DNA of 64,000 nucleotides from NCBI GenBank assembly GCA_910587445.1, contig CAJULE010000005.1:46899-110898 (forward strand), given 5' to 3'. A program made the translations under genes and the position numbers. The notes under the pieces were generated by a model. It did no database searches. It was given only the letters and a program-made list of their open reading frames with translations, and had not been told where the DNA came from. Origin of the DNA: an uncultured Christensenellaceae bacterium (GTDB taxonomy: Bacteria > Bacillota > Clostridia > Christensenellales > Pumilibacteraceae). Each line of letters begins with the position of its first letter. The stretch's first letter is position 1. Below are positions 16,835 through 25,025 of this stretch, piece after piece.

Positions 16835-16863
16835 ATTTTACCATAAATAATTTATTTATGCAA
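16835..16863 (-). promoter_or_regulatory. Promoter of rplS
   Basis: TTGCAT (16858-16863), 17 bases, TAAAAT (16835-16840) on the minus strand. Confidence 0.7.
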
Positions 16864-16901
16864 TCATTTTGAGCAAAATATAAAAACTTTTTCATATTAT
16901 T

Positions 16902-18017
16902 TTAAGCATATTGCGGACTTTTTCTGAATTCTTCGACAAAATCGAGATAACGATCCTCGAGGATCGCCTGACGGATTTCGTGCATAAGGTTTATAAGATA
17001 GGTTATATTGTGCAAGCTCAGCATACGTCCGCCGAGAATTTCATTCGTATTTATAAGATGGCGAAGATATGCTTTCGTGTAATTTTTGCAACAGTAACAA
17101 TCGCAATTCGAATCAAGCGAAGAGAAGTCTTCTTTGTATACGCTGTTTCGGACGGTAACTTTTCCCCGAGACGTGAAAGCCAACCCGTTGCGCGCCGTTC
17201 TGGTCGGTAAAACGCAATCGAACATATCTATTCCGCGAAGCACTCCTTCCACAAGGCAATCCGGACTGCCTACGCCCATGAGGTAGCGAGGCATATTCTG
17301 CGGATAATACGGTTGCAATTCGTCCATTATGGAGTACATAAGAGGTTTCGGTTCGCCCACGGACAACCCGCCTATCGCTATTCCGCATTCGGCGTAAGGA
17401 AGAGTTTCCCGAATGGAAATTTTACGCAGTTCGGGATACATATTCCCTTGAACTATCGGGAATAACATTTGACTGTCGTTTTTGTGATGACTTGCGCAAC
17501 GCTTCAACCACTCTATAGTTTGCATCATTGCCTGTTTCGAATCGTCGAAATCAGCTCCGTAAGTGCTGCATACGTCGAACGCCATGATAATATCCGCGCC
17601 GAGACTGTGTTGAATGTCCATTGCGTATTCGGGCGTTATCATGTGGCGGCTTCCGTCAATATGCGACGCAAACTGCACTCCTTCGCTGTTGATTTTACGA
17701 AGTCCCGAAAGCGAGAATACCTGAAATCCGCCGCTGTCCGTAAGGATAGGTTTATTCCATGCCATAAACTTATGCAGCCCGCCTGCGTTTTCGACAAGCT
17801 TGTGCCCGGGCCGCATATAGAGATGATAACTGTTGCTCAGAATTATTTCCGCGCCTGCGGTATTTAAATCTTGCGGCGTCAGTGATTTGACCGTTGCCTG
17901 TGTGCCTACGGGCATAAAGACGGGCGTTGTTATCGTTCCGTGCGGAGTGGTGAGTTCACCTACTCGCGCTCCGCTCTGTTTGCATATATGTTTTACTTTG
18001 TATGTGAATTGACTCAT
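16902..18017 (-). CDS. tgt: tRNA-guanine transglycosylase
   Basis: Exchanges guanine 34 of tRNAs with GUN anticodons for preQ1, in queuosine synthesis. It has 371 residues, full length. Motifs are LTDSGGFQVFSL with the substrate-binding Asp, GGLSVGEP, the second catalytic Asp in DMFDCVLPTRTARNG, and the zinc site CDCYCCKNYTKAYLRHL. It is the last gene after ruvC-ruvA-ruvB-queA and lies 15 bases from queA. No preQ1 synthesis genes or yajC are in the window. Confidence 0.97.
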   Translation of the reverse strand: MSQFTYKVKHICKQSGARVGELTTPHGTITTPVFMPVGTQATVKSLTPQDLNTAGAEIILSNSYHLYMRPGHKLVENAGGLHKFMAWNKPILTDSGGFQVFSLSGLRKINSEGVQFASHIDGSRHMITPEYAMDIQHSLGADIIMAFDVCSTYGADFDDSKQAMMQTIEWLKRCASHHKNDSQMLFPIVQGNMYPELRKISIRETLPYAECGIAIGGLSVGEPKPLMYSIMDELQPYYPQNMPRYLMGVGSPDCLVEGVLRGIDMFDCVLPTRTARNGLAFTSRGKVTVRNSVYKEDFSSLDSNCDCYCCKNYTKAYLRHLINTNEILGGRMLSLHNITYLINLMHEIRQAILEDRYLDFVEEFRKSPQYA

Positions 18018-18032
18018 GGTTCTCCGAAATGT

Positions 18033-19061
18033 TTAAATGAAAAGACAGCTGTCTCCGAAACTGAAAAATCTGTATTTCTCTTTTACCGCCGTTGCGTATA
18101 AAGCAAGCGTTTGCTTTCTGCCAAGGAAAGCGGACACAAGCATTATCAATGTCGACTCGGGCAAATGGAAATTCGTAATAAGTCCGTCGATGACTTTGAA
18201 TTTATACGGAGGATAAATAAAAATACTTGTGCTCTCGCACTTTTCGCAAAGCCTTCCGTTCTCATCCGCAGCGCTTTCGAGCACGCGCACCGAAGTCGTG
18301 CCTACGGCGATGACTCTTCTGCCTTCCGCTTTTGCCCGATTGATCTTTTCTGCGGCTTCCGAACTTATCATATATGCTTCGCTGTGCATTATGTGTTCGG
18401 TGATCAGTTCGGTTTTCACAGGTCTGAATGTACCGAGTCCAACCTGCAAAGTGACCTCTGCGATCTCCACGCCGATGTCGCATATCTTCTTCAACAACTC
18501 GCTTGTGAAGTGCAGCCCTGCCGTCGGTGCCGCGCAGGATCCGGAGTTTTTGGCATAAACGGTTTGATAGCGCTCCGAATCTTTAAGCGGTTCATGGATA
18601 TAGTGAGGCAGCGGCATTTCTCCGAGCTTGGAAAGTATGTCTTCGAATACGCCGTCGAAAGCGAACCGAACTATGCGCGCCCCCTCTTCGCTGCATGATA
18701 ACACCAGAGCGGAAAGTTCGGACGAAAACTCTATTGTTTGTCCCGGCATGGCTTTTCGCGCCGGCTTGACAAGAACTTCCCAGTCTGTCAGATTCAGTCT
18801 TTTGTGAAGCAGAAACTCGACCTTTCCCCCGCTGCTCCGATGACCGTGTATCCTTGCGGGAATAACTTTTGTATTGTTTACGACAAGCAGATCTCCCGCC
18901 TTCAGATAGTCGACGAGATCGCTGAAACGGCGGTGTTCTATCTCACCCGTATCTTTCCTGTAAACAAGCATTCTCGCGGCGTCACGGGGCTCTACGGGCG
19001 TCTGTGCGATAAGTTCCTGCGGCAGGTCGTAAAAAAAGTCGCTTGTTTTCAGATTATTCAT
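18033..19061 (-). CDS. queA: S-adenosylmethionine:tRNA ribosyltransferase-isomerase
   Basis: Adds the epoxycyclopentanediol ring from S-adenosylmethionine to preQ1 in tRNA, the step after Tgt. It has 342 residues. Family features are FFYDLPQELIAQTPVEPRDAARML at the start, LLVVNNTKVIPAR, the central LPHYIHEP, AAPTAGLHFT and LGTFRPV. GGAG precedes the ATG by 6 bases. It overlaps the ruvB stop by 8 bases and precedes tgt, so the two queuosine enzymes are made together with the Holliday junction helicase. Confidence 0.97.
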   Translation of the reverse strand: MNNLKTSDFFYDLPQELIAQTPVEPRDAARMLVYRKDTGEIEHRRFSDLVDYLKAGDLLVVNNTKVIPARIHGHRSSGGKVEFLLHKRLNLTDWEVLVKPARKAMPGQTIEFSSELSALVLSCSEEGARIVRFAFDGVFEDILSKLGEMPLPHYIHEPLKDSERYQTVYAKNSGSCAAPTAGLHFTSELLKKICDIGVEIAEVTLQVGLGTFRPVKTELITEHIMHSEAYMISSEAAEKINRAKAEGRRVIAVGTTSVRVLESAADENGRLCEKCESTSIFIYPPYKFKVIDGLITNFHLPESTLIMLVSAFLGRKQTLALYATAVKEKYRFFSFGDSCLFI

Positions 19062-20115
19062 TGCTTTCTCCGTCGGCGTTTTTGTCGAAAAAGCAGAGCT
19101 GCTCGCGTTGCTTTTGCGACAGTGAAATACCGAGATGTTTATACGCCGCAGGCAGGCAAACTCTTCCGCGCGGAGTACGCGTTATAAAGCCGAGCTGCAA
19201 CAGAAACGGCTCTATTACGTCTTCTATAGTGACGCTCTCTTCTCCCGTGGCTGCCGCCAAAGTGTCGAGTCCGACGGGACCGCCGTTAAATTTTTCTATT
19301 ATTGCGCTCATGATTCTTCTGTCCGTGAAGTCGAGTCCGAGCGCGTCTATTTCGAGAAGCTCGAGCGCTCTGCTTGCTATCGGCATAGTTATTATGCCCT
19401 CGCCCAATACCTGCGCGAAATCGCGTATGCGCTTCAGAAGGCGGTTGGCTATTCTCGGCGTCCCGCGCGATCGTCCCGCGATTTCGAGACAGGCGTTCTC
19501 TTCTATGTCAATACCGAGTATATTCGCCGATCTTTTAAGGATGACGGCAAGTTCGTTCGCTGAATACATTTCGAGACGGCATATCACGCCGAAGCGGTCG
19601 CGTAAAGGTCCCGTGAGCATACCTGCCCTTGTCGTTGCGCCTATAAGCGTAAACGGCGGCAGGTTTATGCGCATACTGCGCGCACCCGGACCTTTGCCTA
19701 TAACTATGTCCAGCGCGAAATCTTCCATGGCGGGATAAAGCACTTCTTCTACCGAGCGGTTGAGACGATGTATTTCGTCCACAAAGAGAACGTCGTTAGG
19801 AGCGAGCTTGGACAATATTGCGGCGAGATCGCCTGCTCTCTCTATGGCAGGACCGCTTGTTATGCGAAGCTGTACGCCGAGTTCGTTTGCAATGATGTGT
19901 GAAAGAGTGGTCTTTCCGAGTCCCGGCGGACCGTACAACAAAACATGATCGAGAGCTTCTTTTCTTTTTTTCGACGCTTCGATGAAAATCTTGAGATTGT
20001 TTTTAATTTTGTCCTGACCGACGTATTCTTCGAGTTTTTTCGGACGAAGCGAACTGTCGAGCTCGCTGTCGATCGGAGTCTTTGTGCTTGTAATAAATCT
20101 GTCGTCTTCGAACAT
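19054..20115 (-). CDS. ruvB: Holliday junction branch-migration ATPase RuvB
   Basis: Hexameric AAA+ motor that drives branch migration with RuvA. It has 353 residues. Opening region SLRPKKLEEYVGQDKIKNNL, Walker A YGPPGLGKTTL, Walker B VLFVDEIHRLN, the RuvA-contacting hairpin near 130-150, sensor GATTRAGMLTGPLRDRFG, and the C-terminal winged helix with GFITRTPRGR. SD AGGAG precedes the ATG. It starts two bases after ruvA. Confidence 0.98.
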   Translation of the reverse strand: MFEDDRFITSTKTPIDSELDSSLRPKKLEEYVGQDKIKNNLKIFIEASKKRKEALDHVLLYGPPGLGKTTLSHIIANELGVQLRITSGPAIERAGDLAAILSKLAPNDVLFVDEIHRLNRSVEEVLYPAMEDFALDIVIGKGPGARSMRINLPPFTLIGATTRAGMLTGPLRDRFGVICRLEMYSANELAVILKRSANILGIDIEENACLEIAGRSRGTPRIANRLLKRIRDFAQVLGEGIITMPIASRALELLEIDALGLDFTDRRIMSAIIEKFNGGPVGLDTLAAATGEESVTIEDVIEPFLLQLGFITRTPRGRVCLPAAYKHLGISLSQKQREQLCFFDKNADGESNE

Positions 20116-20117
20116 AC

Positions 20118-20696
20118 CTAACTCCTGAGAACCGCCATAATAATTTCTTCGGTCGTCATACGCTCCTTACCCTCTATGCGAGAAAGCGCCGTTGCCGCTT
20201 CCGAACTGCCGTAACCGAGCGACATGAGCGCAAGTAAGGCGTCATCGTTCGAAAAGACGTCGACAGCATTAGCCGCGTTTGAGATAGCCGTCGCGTCGGC
20301 TTTGATTTTACCTTTAAGCTCAAGCAATATACGTTCCGCAGTCTTTTTTCCTACGCCCTTTATACCGCTGAGCACAGAAGCATTCTGCGAAGCAATGCAA
20401 TTCGCAAGCGTATGCGAGTCTACGCCTCCGAGTACGGCAACGGCAAGCTTGGGTCCGATTCCGGAAACGGTCGTAAGCAGAGAAAACATTTCTCTTTCCG
20501 CCGAGTCGAAGAAGCCGTATAAAGTCAGACTGTCTTCTCTCACGACAAGCAGAGTTTGCAGCTTTGCTTCCGTACCCACGGTGAGCGAATCGAGACATCG
20601 GGACGAAGCTACTACTTCATATCCTATGTTGTTACATTCTATTACGGCACTTGCGGAACCTACCGAAGCGACCGTTCCCTTGATATACGCCAGCAT
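20118..20696 (-). CDS. ruvA: Holliday junction DNA-binding protein RuvA
   Basis: Tetrameric protein that holds the four-way junction for RuvB. It has 192 residues: an OB fold (1-65) beginning MLAYIKGTV, two helix-hairpin-helix motifs near 70-130 (including VSGIGPKLAVAVLGG and IKGVGKKTAERILLELKGK), and the C-terminal domain that contacts RuvB (about 145-192). SD GGAG lies 6 bases upstream of the ATG. Confidence 0.97.
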   Translation of the reverse strand: MLAYIKGTVASVGSASAVIECNNIGYEVVASSRCLDSLTVGTEAKLQTLLVVREDSLTLYGFFDSAEREMFSLLTTVSGIGPKLAVAVLGGVDSHTLANCIASQNASVLSGIKGVGKKTAERILLELKGKIKADATAISNAANAVDVFSNDDALLALMSLGYGSSEAATALSRIEGKERMTTEEIIMAVLRS

Positions 20697-20708
20697 TTGC
20701 GTCTCCTT

Positions 20709-21200
20709 TTAGTTCAGTATCCTTGCCGAGTATTCGGGCATTCCCGCATGGCAGATTGCGGCGGCAAGCGCGTCGGCGGCGTCGTCCGGTCTGGGCTCGA
20801 CGCGCAAATTCAGAAAAGTCTTGACCATATATTGCATTTGTTTTTTGTCCGCTCTTCCGTTACCGGTCAACGCTTGCTTTATCTGAAGCGGCGTGTACTC
20901 ATACAACCGTCCGCATTCCTTGATCGCGCATACGAGTATCACTCCGCGAGCTTGAGCGACTTTTATGCCCGTAGTTATGTTTGTATTAAAGAACAATTCT
21001 TCCACACTCACTGCGTCGGGCTTGAACTTTCTGATTATTTTCGTCAGCGCCTCGTCAAGCATGGCAAGCCTTACGGGTATGCTTTCGTCCTTCGGCGTCT
21101 GTATGGTCCCGTAATCCACGGCGCGGATATTCGAACCGTTTTTTTCGATGACTCCGTATCCTATTGTGGCATAACCGGGATCGATACCTAAAATAATCAA
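20709..21200 (-). CDS. ruvC: Crossover junction endodeoxyribonuclease RuvC
   Basis: Resolvase that cuts Holliday junctions. It has 163 residues. The RNase H-fold catalytic acids are seen as D7 in ILGIDPGYATIGYG, E66 in VSVEELFFN and the C-terminal DDAADALAAAICH pair. The start codon is TTG with CAGGAG eight bases upstream; no ATG is available nearby. It is first in ruvC-ruvA-ruvB-queA-tgt. Having RuvC as well as RuvX is common in Clostridia. Confidence 0.96.
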   Translation of the reverse strand: MIILGIDPGYATIGYGVIEKNGSNIRAVDYGTIQTPKDESIPVRLAMLDEALTKIIRKFKPDAVSVEELFFNTNITTGIKVAQARGVILVCAIKECGRLYEYTPLQIKQALTGNGRADKKQMQYMVKTFLNLRVEPRPDDAADALAAAICHAGMPEYSARILN

Positions 21201-21220
21201 AACTTTGCTCCTGAATTTTG

Positions 21221-21249
21221 TTGATATTTATTTAAAAATGTATTATTAT
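21221..21249 (+). promoter_or_regulatory. Promoter of argGH
   Basis: TTGATA (21221-21226), 17 bases, TATTAT (21244-21249). Its -10 overlaps the -10 of the opposed ruvC promoter by two bases. I see no clear pair of ARG boxes. Confidence 0.7.
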
Positions 21250-21277
21250 TATAGTAATTTATTTTTTATGTTGTCAA
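21248..21277 (-). promoter_or_regulatory. Promoter of ruvCAB-queA-tgt
   Basis: Consensus TTGACA (21272-21277), 18 bases, consensus TATAAT (21248-21253) on the minus strand. It points at, and overlaps, the argG promoter. Confidence 0.75.
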
Positions 21278-21303
21278 GCAGATTGACGACTGAGGAGCAA
21301 TTT

Positions 21304-22518
21304 ATGAGCAAAATGAAAATACTACTCGCCTATTCCGGAGGATTGGACACGACGATAATTATTCCGTGGCTTAAAGAAAATTATGATTGCGAAGTCATAG
21401 CGGTCGCTGCCGACGTTGGTCAAGGCGAGGAACTCGCTCCGCTCAACGAGAAAGCAATCAAAAGCGGAGCTTCCAAAATATTTATCGAAGACTTGACGAG
21501 TGAATTTGTTTCGGATTATATTTTCCCCACGCTGAAGGCAGGCGCGGTTTATGAAGGCAAATATCTGCTCGGCACATCGTTTGCACGTCCCATTATAGCC
21601 AAACGTCTCGTTGAGATCGCAAAGCGCGAAGGCGCACAAGCAATCTGTCACGGTTGCACGGGCAAAGGCAACGATCAGGTGCGTTTCGAGCTCGGCATTA
21701 AGGCGCTGGCTCCCGACATGAAGATCATAGCTCCCTGGCGCATTTGGGACATAAAGTCACGCGAGGAGGAAATCGAATACGCAAAGGCACGCGGACTCGA
21801 TGTTCCCGTCACTAAAAGGCACCCTTACTCCATGGACAGAAATATTTGGCATCTCTCTCATGAAGGAAGCGATCTCGAGGATCCTTGGAACGAGCCCAAA
21901 GACGAAATGCTTATGATTTGCAATCCGATTTCCAAGACGCCCGATAAGCCCGAATACGTCGAAATAGAATTCGAAAAAGGCATACCCACGGCAGTAAACG
22001 GCAAGAAGCTTTCCCCCGTTAAAATTCTCACCGTCTTAAACGAAATAGGTGCAAAGCACGGAGTCGGAGTCGCAGATATGGTGGAAAATCGTCTCGTCGG
22101 CATGAAGTCGAGAGGCGTTTACGAAAATCCCGCCGGCGAGATACTTTATTATGCGCATAGAAACCTCGAGGAAATCACCCTTGACAGACAGACGTCGCAT
22201 TATAAAGAAGTGGTTGCCGTTAAGTTTGCCGAGCTTGTATACGACGGCAATTGGTTCACGCCGCTTCGCGAAGCGCTCAGCGCTTTCGTGGACAGCACCC
22301 AGGAAACCGTTACGGGCACAGTGCGTCTCAAACTTTTCAAAGGGCGCATAAGCGGCGCAGGCGTGAAGTCTCCCTATTCCCTTTACGATATGGAAATAGC
22401 CACTTTCGGTGAAGACGACGTTTACGATCAGCGTGATTCCGAAGGCTTCATAAATCTGTTCGGTCTGCCTCTCAAGGTGAGAGCGAAAATGCTTCAAAAA
22501 CATAAAGAGGGCAAATAA
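21304..22518 (+). CDS. argG: Argininosuccinate synthase
   Basis: Joins citrulline and aspartate with ATP to give argininosuccinate. It has 404 residues. The N-type ATP loop is LAYSGGLDTTI near 8-18, then ATGs of the citrulline and aspartate sites: CTGKGNDQVRFE, RNIWHLSHEGSDLEDP and the tetramer tail. The frame is open 33 codons upstream to 21205, but GAGGAG six bases before 21304 and the family start MSKMKILLAYSGG fix the beginning. It is the first of two plus-strand genes, one base from argH. The upstream arginine genes (argF, argJ, carAB) are not in the window. Confidence 0.97.
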   Translation: MSKMKILLAYSGGLDTTIIIPWLKENYDCEVIAVAADVGQGEELAPLNEKAIKSGASKIFIEDLTSEFVSDYIFPTLKAGAVYEGKYLLGTSFARPIIAKRLVEIAKREGAQAICHGCTGKGNDQVRFELGIKALAPDMKIIAPWRIWDIKSREEEIEYAKARGLDVPVTKRHPYSMDRNIWHLSHEGSDLEDPWNEPKDEMLMICNPISKTPDKPEYVEIEFEKGIPTAVNGKKLSPVKILTVLNEIGAKHGVGVADMVENRLVGMKSRGVYENPAGEILYYAHRNLEEITLDRQTSHYKEVVAVKFAELVYDGNWFTPLREALSAFVDSTQETVTGTVRLKLFKGRISGAGVKSPYSLYDMEIATFGEDDVYDQRDSEGFINLFGLPLKVRAKMLQKHKEGK

Positions 22519-22519
22519 A

Positions 22520-23908
22520 ATGAAAATGTGGTCAGGACGTTTTAAAGGTGCTCTCGACAAGAAAGCCGATGCGTTCAACAGCTCGCTTTCTTTCGATAAG
22601 CGTCTTTATAAGCACGACGTCATGGGCAGTATAGCTCACTGCACGATGCTCGGCGAATGCGGTATCATACCGAAAAACGAAGCCGAGCTCATATGCAAAA
22701 CTCTGTCCGAGATCTTTTACGATATAAAGGACGGAAAACTGAAAGTGAGCGGCGCCGAAGATATTCATATGTTTATCGAGGAAGAACTGACGGCGCGCAT
22801 AGGAGACATCGGCAAAAAACTGCATACCGCACGTTCGCGCAACGATCAGGTGGCTCTCGATATACGGTTGTATCTTCGCGAAGAGCTTGACAATATAGCT
22901 GTACTGCTTCATTCGCTGATTAAAGAGCTTATCAAGCTTTCGGACGAAAATCTCGATACCGTCATCGCCGCATATACTCATTTGCAAAAGGCTCAGCCGA
23001 CTACGCTCGCTCATTATTTTATGGCGTATGCGGAGATGTTTTTGCGCGATTTGCAACGTCTTTCCGACTGTCGTTCGCGCATAAATATCATGCCGCTCGG
23101 AAGTTGCGCGTGCACTTCGACAACCTACCCTATCGATCGCAAGAACGTAGCCGACCGTCTCGACTTTGCCGATATTACGCACAATTCTCTCGACGCCGTA
23201 TCGGACAGAGATTTTGCCGTCGAATTTCTTTGCGCCTGCTCGATAATTATGATGCACCTTTCGCGGTTTAACGAAGAAATTATCTATTGGGCAAGCGACG
23301 AATTCGGATATATAGAGCTGGACGACAGATACAGCACGGGCTCGAGCATTATGCCTCAGAAAAAAAATCCCGATATGAGCGAGCTCATTCGCGGAAAAAC
23401 AGGACGTTGCTACGGCGATCTCATGGCGCTTCTCACGACAATGAAGTCTTTGCCGCTTGCATACAATAAAGATATGCAGGAAGACAAAGAAGCGCTGTTT
23501 GACGCGATTGACACCGTCAAATTGTGCCTCGACGTATTCACAGATATGCTTCCGACCTTGAAATATAATAAGGAAGCATTGCGGAACGGCGCGGATAATG
23601 GCTTTACCTCCGCAACGGAGTGCGCCGACTATCTCGTAAAAAAAGGATTGCCTTTCAGAGACGCCCATGGGATAATCGGTCATCTCGTCCTGTATTGCGT
23701 CGAGCATGGAAAGCGTCTCGACGAGTTGAGTATAGGAGAATACAAGAGCTTCTCCGAACTGTTCGAAAGCGATATAATACACTGTGTAAAGGCAGAGAAT
23801 GCAGTGCAAGGACGGAAAGCCGTCGGCGCGCCGTCCGATAAGTCGGTCAAGGCGGAAATAAAGCGTGCGGAAAAGCTTTTACGTTCGTATTTTCCCGACG
23901 CACAATAA
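22520..23908 (+). CDS. argH: Argininosuccinate lyase
   Basis: Splits argininosuccinate into arginine and fumarate; member of the fumarase/aspartase superfamily. It has 462 residues. MWSGRFKGALDKKADAFNSS opens the protein, TARSRNDQVALDIRLY and THLQKAQPTTLAHY carry catalytic residues, and the signature loop is GSSIMPQKKNPDMSELIRGK. The ATG lies one base after the argG stop with AGAGG nine bases upstream, so it is cotranscribed. A perfect hairpin terminator follows at 23923. Confidence 0.98.
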   Translation: MKMWSGRFKGALDKKADAFNSSLSFDKRLYKHDVMGSIAHCTMLGECGIIPKNEAELICKTLSEIFYDIKDGKLKVSGAEDIHMFIEEELTARIGDIGKKLHTARSRNDQVALDIRLYLREELDNIAVLLHSLIKELIKLSDENLDTVIAAYTHLQKAQPTTLAHYFMAYAEMFLRDLQRLSDCRSRINIMPLGSCACTSTTYPIDRKNVADRLDFADITHNSLDAVSDRDFAVEFLCACSIIMMHLSRFNEEIIYWASDEFGYIELDDRYSTGSSIMPQKKNPDMSELIRGKTGRCYGDLMALLTTMKSLPLAYNKDMQEDKEALFDAIDTVKLCLDVFTDMLPTLKYNKEALRNGADNGFTSATECADYLVKKGLPFRDAHGIIGHLVLYCVEHGKRLDELSIGEYKSFSELFESDIIHCVKAENAVQGRKAVGAPSDKSVKAEIKRAEKLLRSYFPDAQ

Positions 23909-23922
23909 AACAAAAACAGGTT

Positions 23923-23954
23923 TTAAAAGGACGACAAGTTTGTCGTCCTTTTAA
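23923..23954. terminator. Bidirectional terminator between argH and radC
   Basis: TTAAAAGGACGACAA pairs perfectly with TTGTCGTCCTTTTAA (15 bp) with a minimal loop, and runs of A and T flank it on both sides. It can serve both converging transcripts. Confidence 0.88.
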
Positions 23955-23965
23955 TTTGGATTTTT

Positions 23966-25009
23966 TCAGTTCTTTTTCCCCTTTTTATTTTCCACTCCGT
24001 AATCCGACATTGCTTTCATTCGCTCCCTTCCCATTTTCATGCTTTCGGAAAAGAATTTATGGTATTCGCTTTTGCGTATCAGACTCGCGGTTTTCAAGTC
24101 GAACAGATATTCCGTTCCGCTGCTCAAGCAATGCGGTTCGTCATCCGGAAGAAATCGGGAAAGATTGCTTCCGTGTGTCCGATCGAAATTGAAGTACATG
24201 GTGCGTATTATTCCCGAATTGAAGAAACTTAAAAAACTGTCCTCCGGCGAGAAAATCAAATGGTCGACAAGCACGACGTCAAGTGCAGCGAGCGCGTCGA
24301 TTATAAGATCCGTAAGTCCTATATCCTGTTTCGACGGCAACATGACTCCGCCCGGATGATTGTGCGCAACGATAATTTTTGTTCCGTGATGTCGGCAGAC
24401 CGATTCCATAATGGCTGGTATCGAGACATTGCTTGATGTTGCCGTTCCCCGTGCCGTCACGCAATCCACACCCAATATTCGGTCCGAAATATCGAGAGAC
24501 ATCACATACATGGTTTCGGTATAGATGTGCTCGAAATGCATCTTCAAATAGTCCAAAGCGGCATTTACGCTTCTTATCGATTCCGGCTTTATGCGTGTAA
24601 GTTGAGACTTTCTCGAGATCGCGGGAATGCCTTTGAGAAAATATGCGACTCGTCTCGACATTCCTTTTATTTTGGAGAGATCATCCACGGTTGCCGAAAA
24701 TACGCCCGACAGCGAACCGAACGAGCGCAATAAACGGTGCGCCACGTCGTTTGTGTTTACTCTCGGCAATGCGGCAAAGAGAATATATTCGAGCGCTTCC
24801 ACATCTGAAAACGTATCAAGCAGCTCATCTTTGTCCGCTGCGGCATAAACTCTCTTACGGTGTCCCGAATGTAAGTCGCTGTCATCATCATGCTGTTTGA
24901 CTTTTGGCGGTGCGGACTGTTTATATTCATCCTTTGCCGCTGCCATTTCTATGATTTTGATAAGATTTTCGTCAAATATGTCGTCTCTTTCTCCGAAGTC
25001 GTTGCCCAT
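23966..25009 (-). CDS. radC: RadC/UPF0758 family JAMM protein, extended
   Basis: Member of the RadC family (MPN/JAMM fold), whose role, once linked to DNA repair, remains uncertain. It has 347 residues, over 100 more than the common 220-230. The core spans about 50-275: an HhH-like UPF0758 N-domain (SLSGVFSATVDDLSKIKGMSR) and the metal site with E165, then H216, H218 and D229 in AHNHPGGVMLPSKQD. The extra parts are an acidic, His-containing first 50 residues and a basic tail of about 75 residues ending KKGKKN. The ribosome site is weak. It is last in the run that begins with infC. Confidence 0.9.
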   Translation of the reverse strand: MGNDFGERDDIFDENLIKIIEMAAAKDEYKQSAPPKVKQHDDDSDLHSGHRKRVYAAADKDELLDTFSDVEALEYILFAALPRVNTNDVAHRLLRSFGSLSGVFSATVDDLSKIKGMSRRVAYFLKGIPAISRKSQLTRIKPESIRSVNAALDYLKMHFEHIYTETMYVMSLDISDRILGVDCVTARGTATSSNVSIPAIMESVCRHHGTKIIVAHNHPGGVMLPSKQDIGLTDLIIDALAALDVVLVDHLIFSPEDSFLSFFNSGIIRTMYFNFDRTHGSNLSRFLPDDEPHCLSSGTEYLFDLKTASLIRKSEYHKFFSESMKMGRERMKAMSDYGVENKKGKKN

Positions 25010-25025
25010 AAGTGCCGTTCTCTCC

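Noticed and set aside
22532..23809. 425-codon minus-strand open frame opposite argH
   Set aside because: A shadow of argH; no family features, no start signals.
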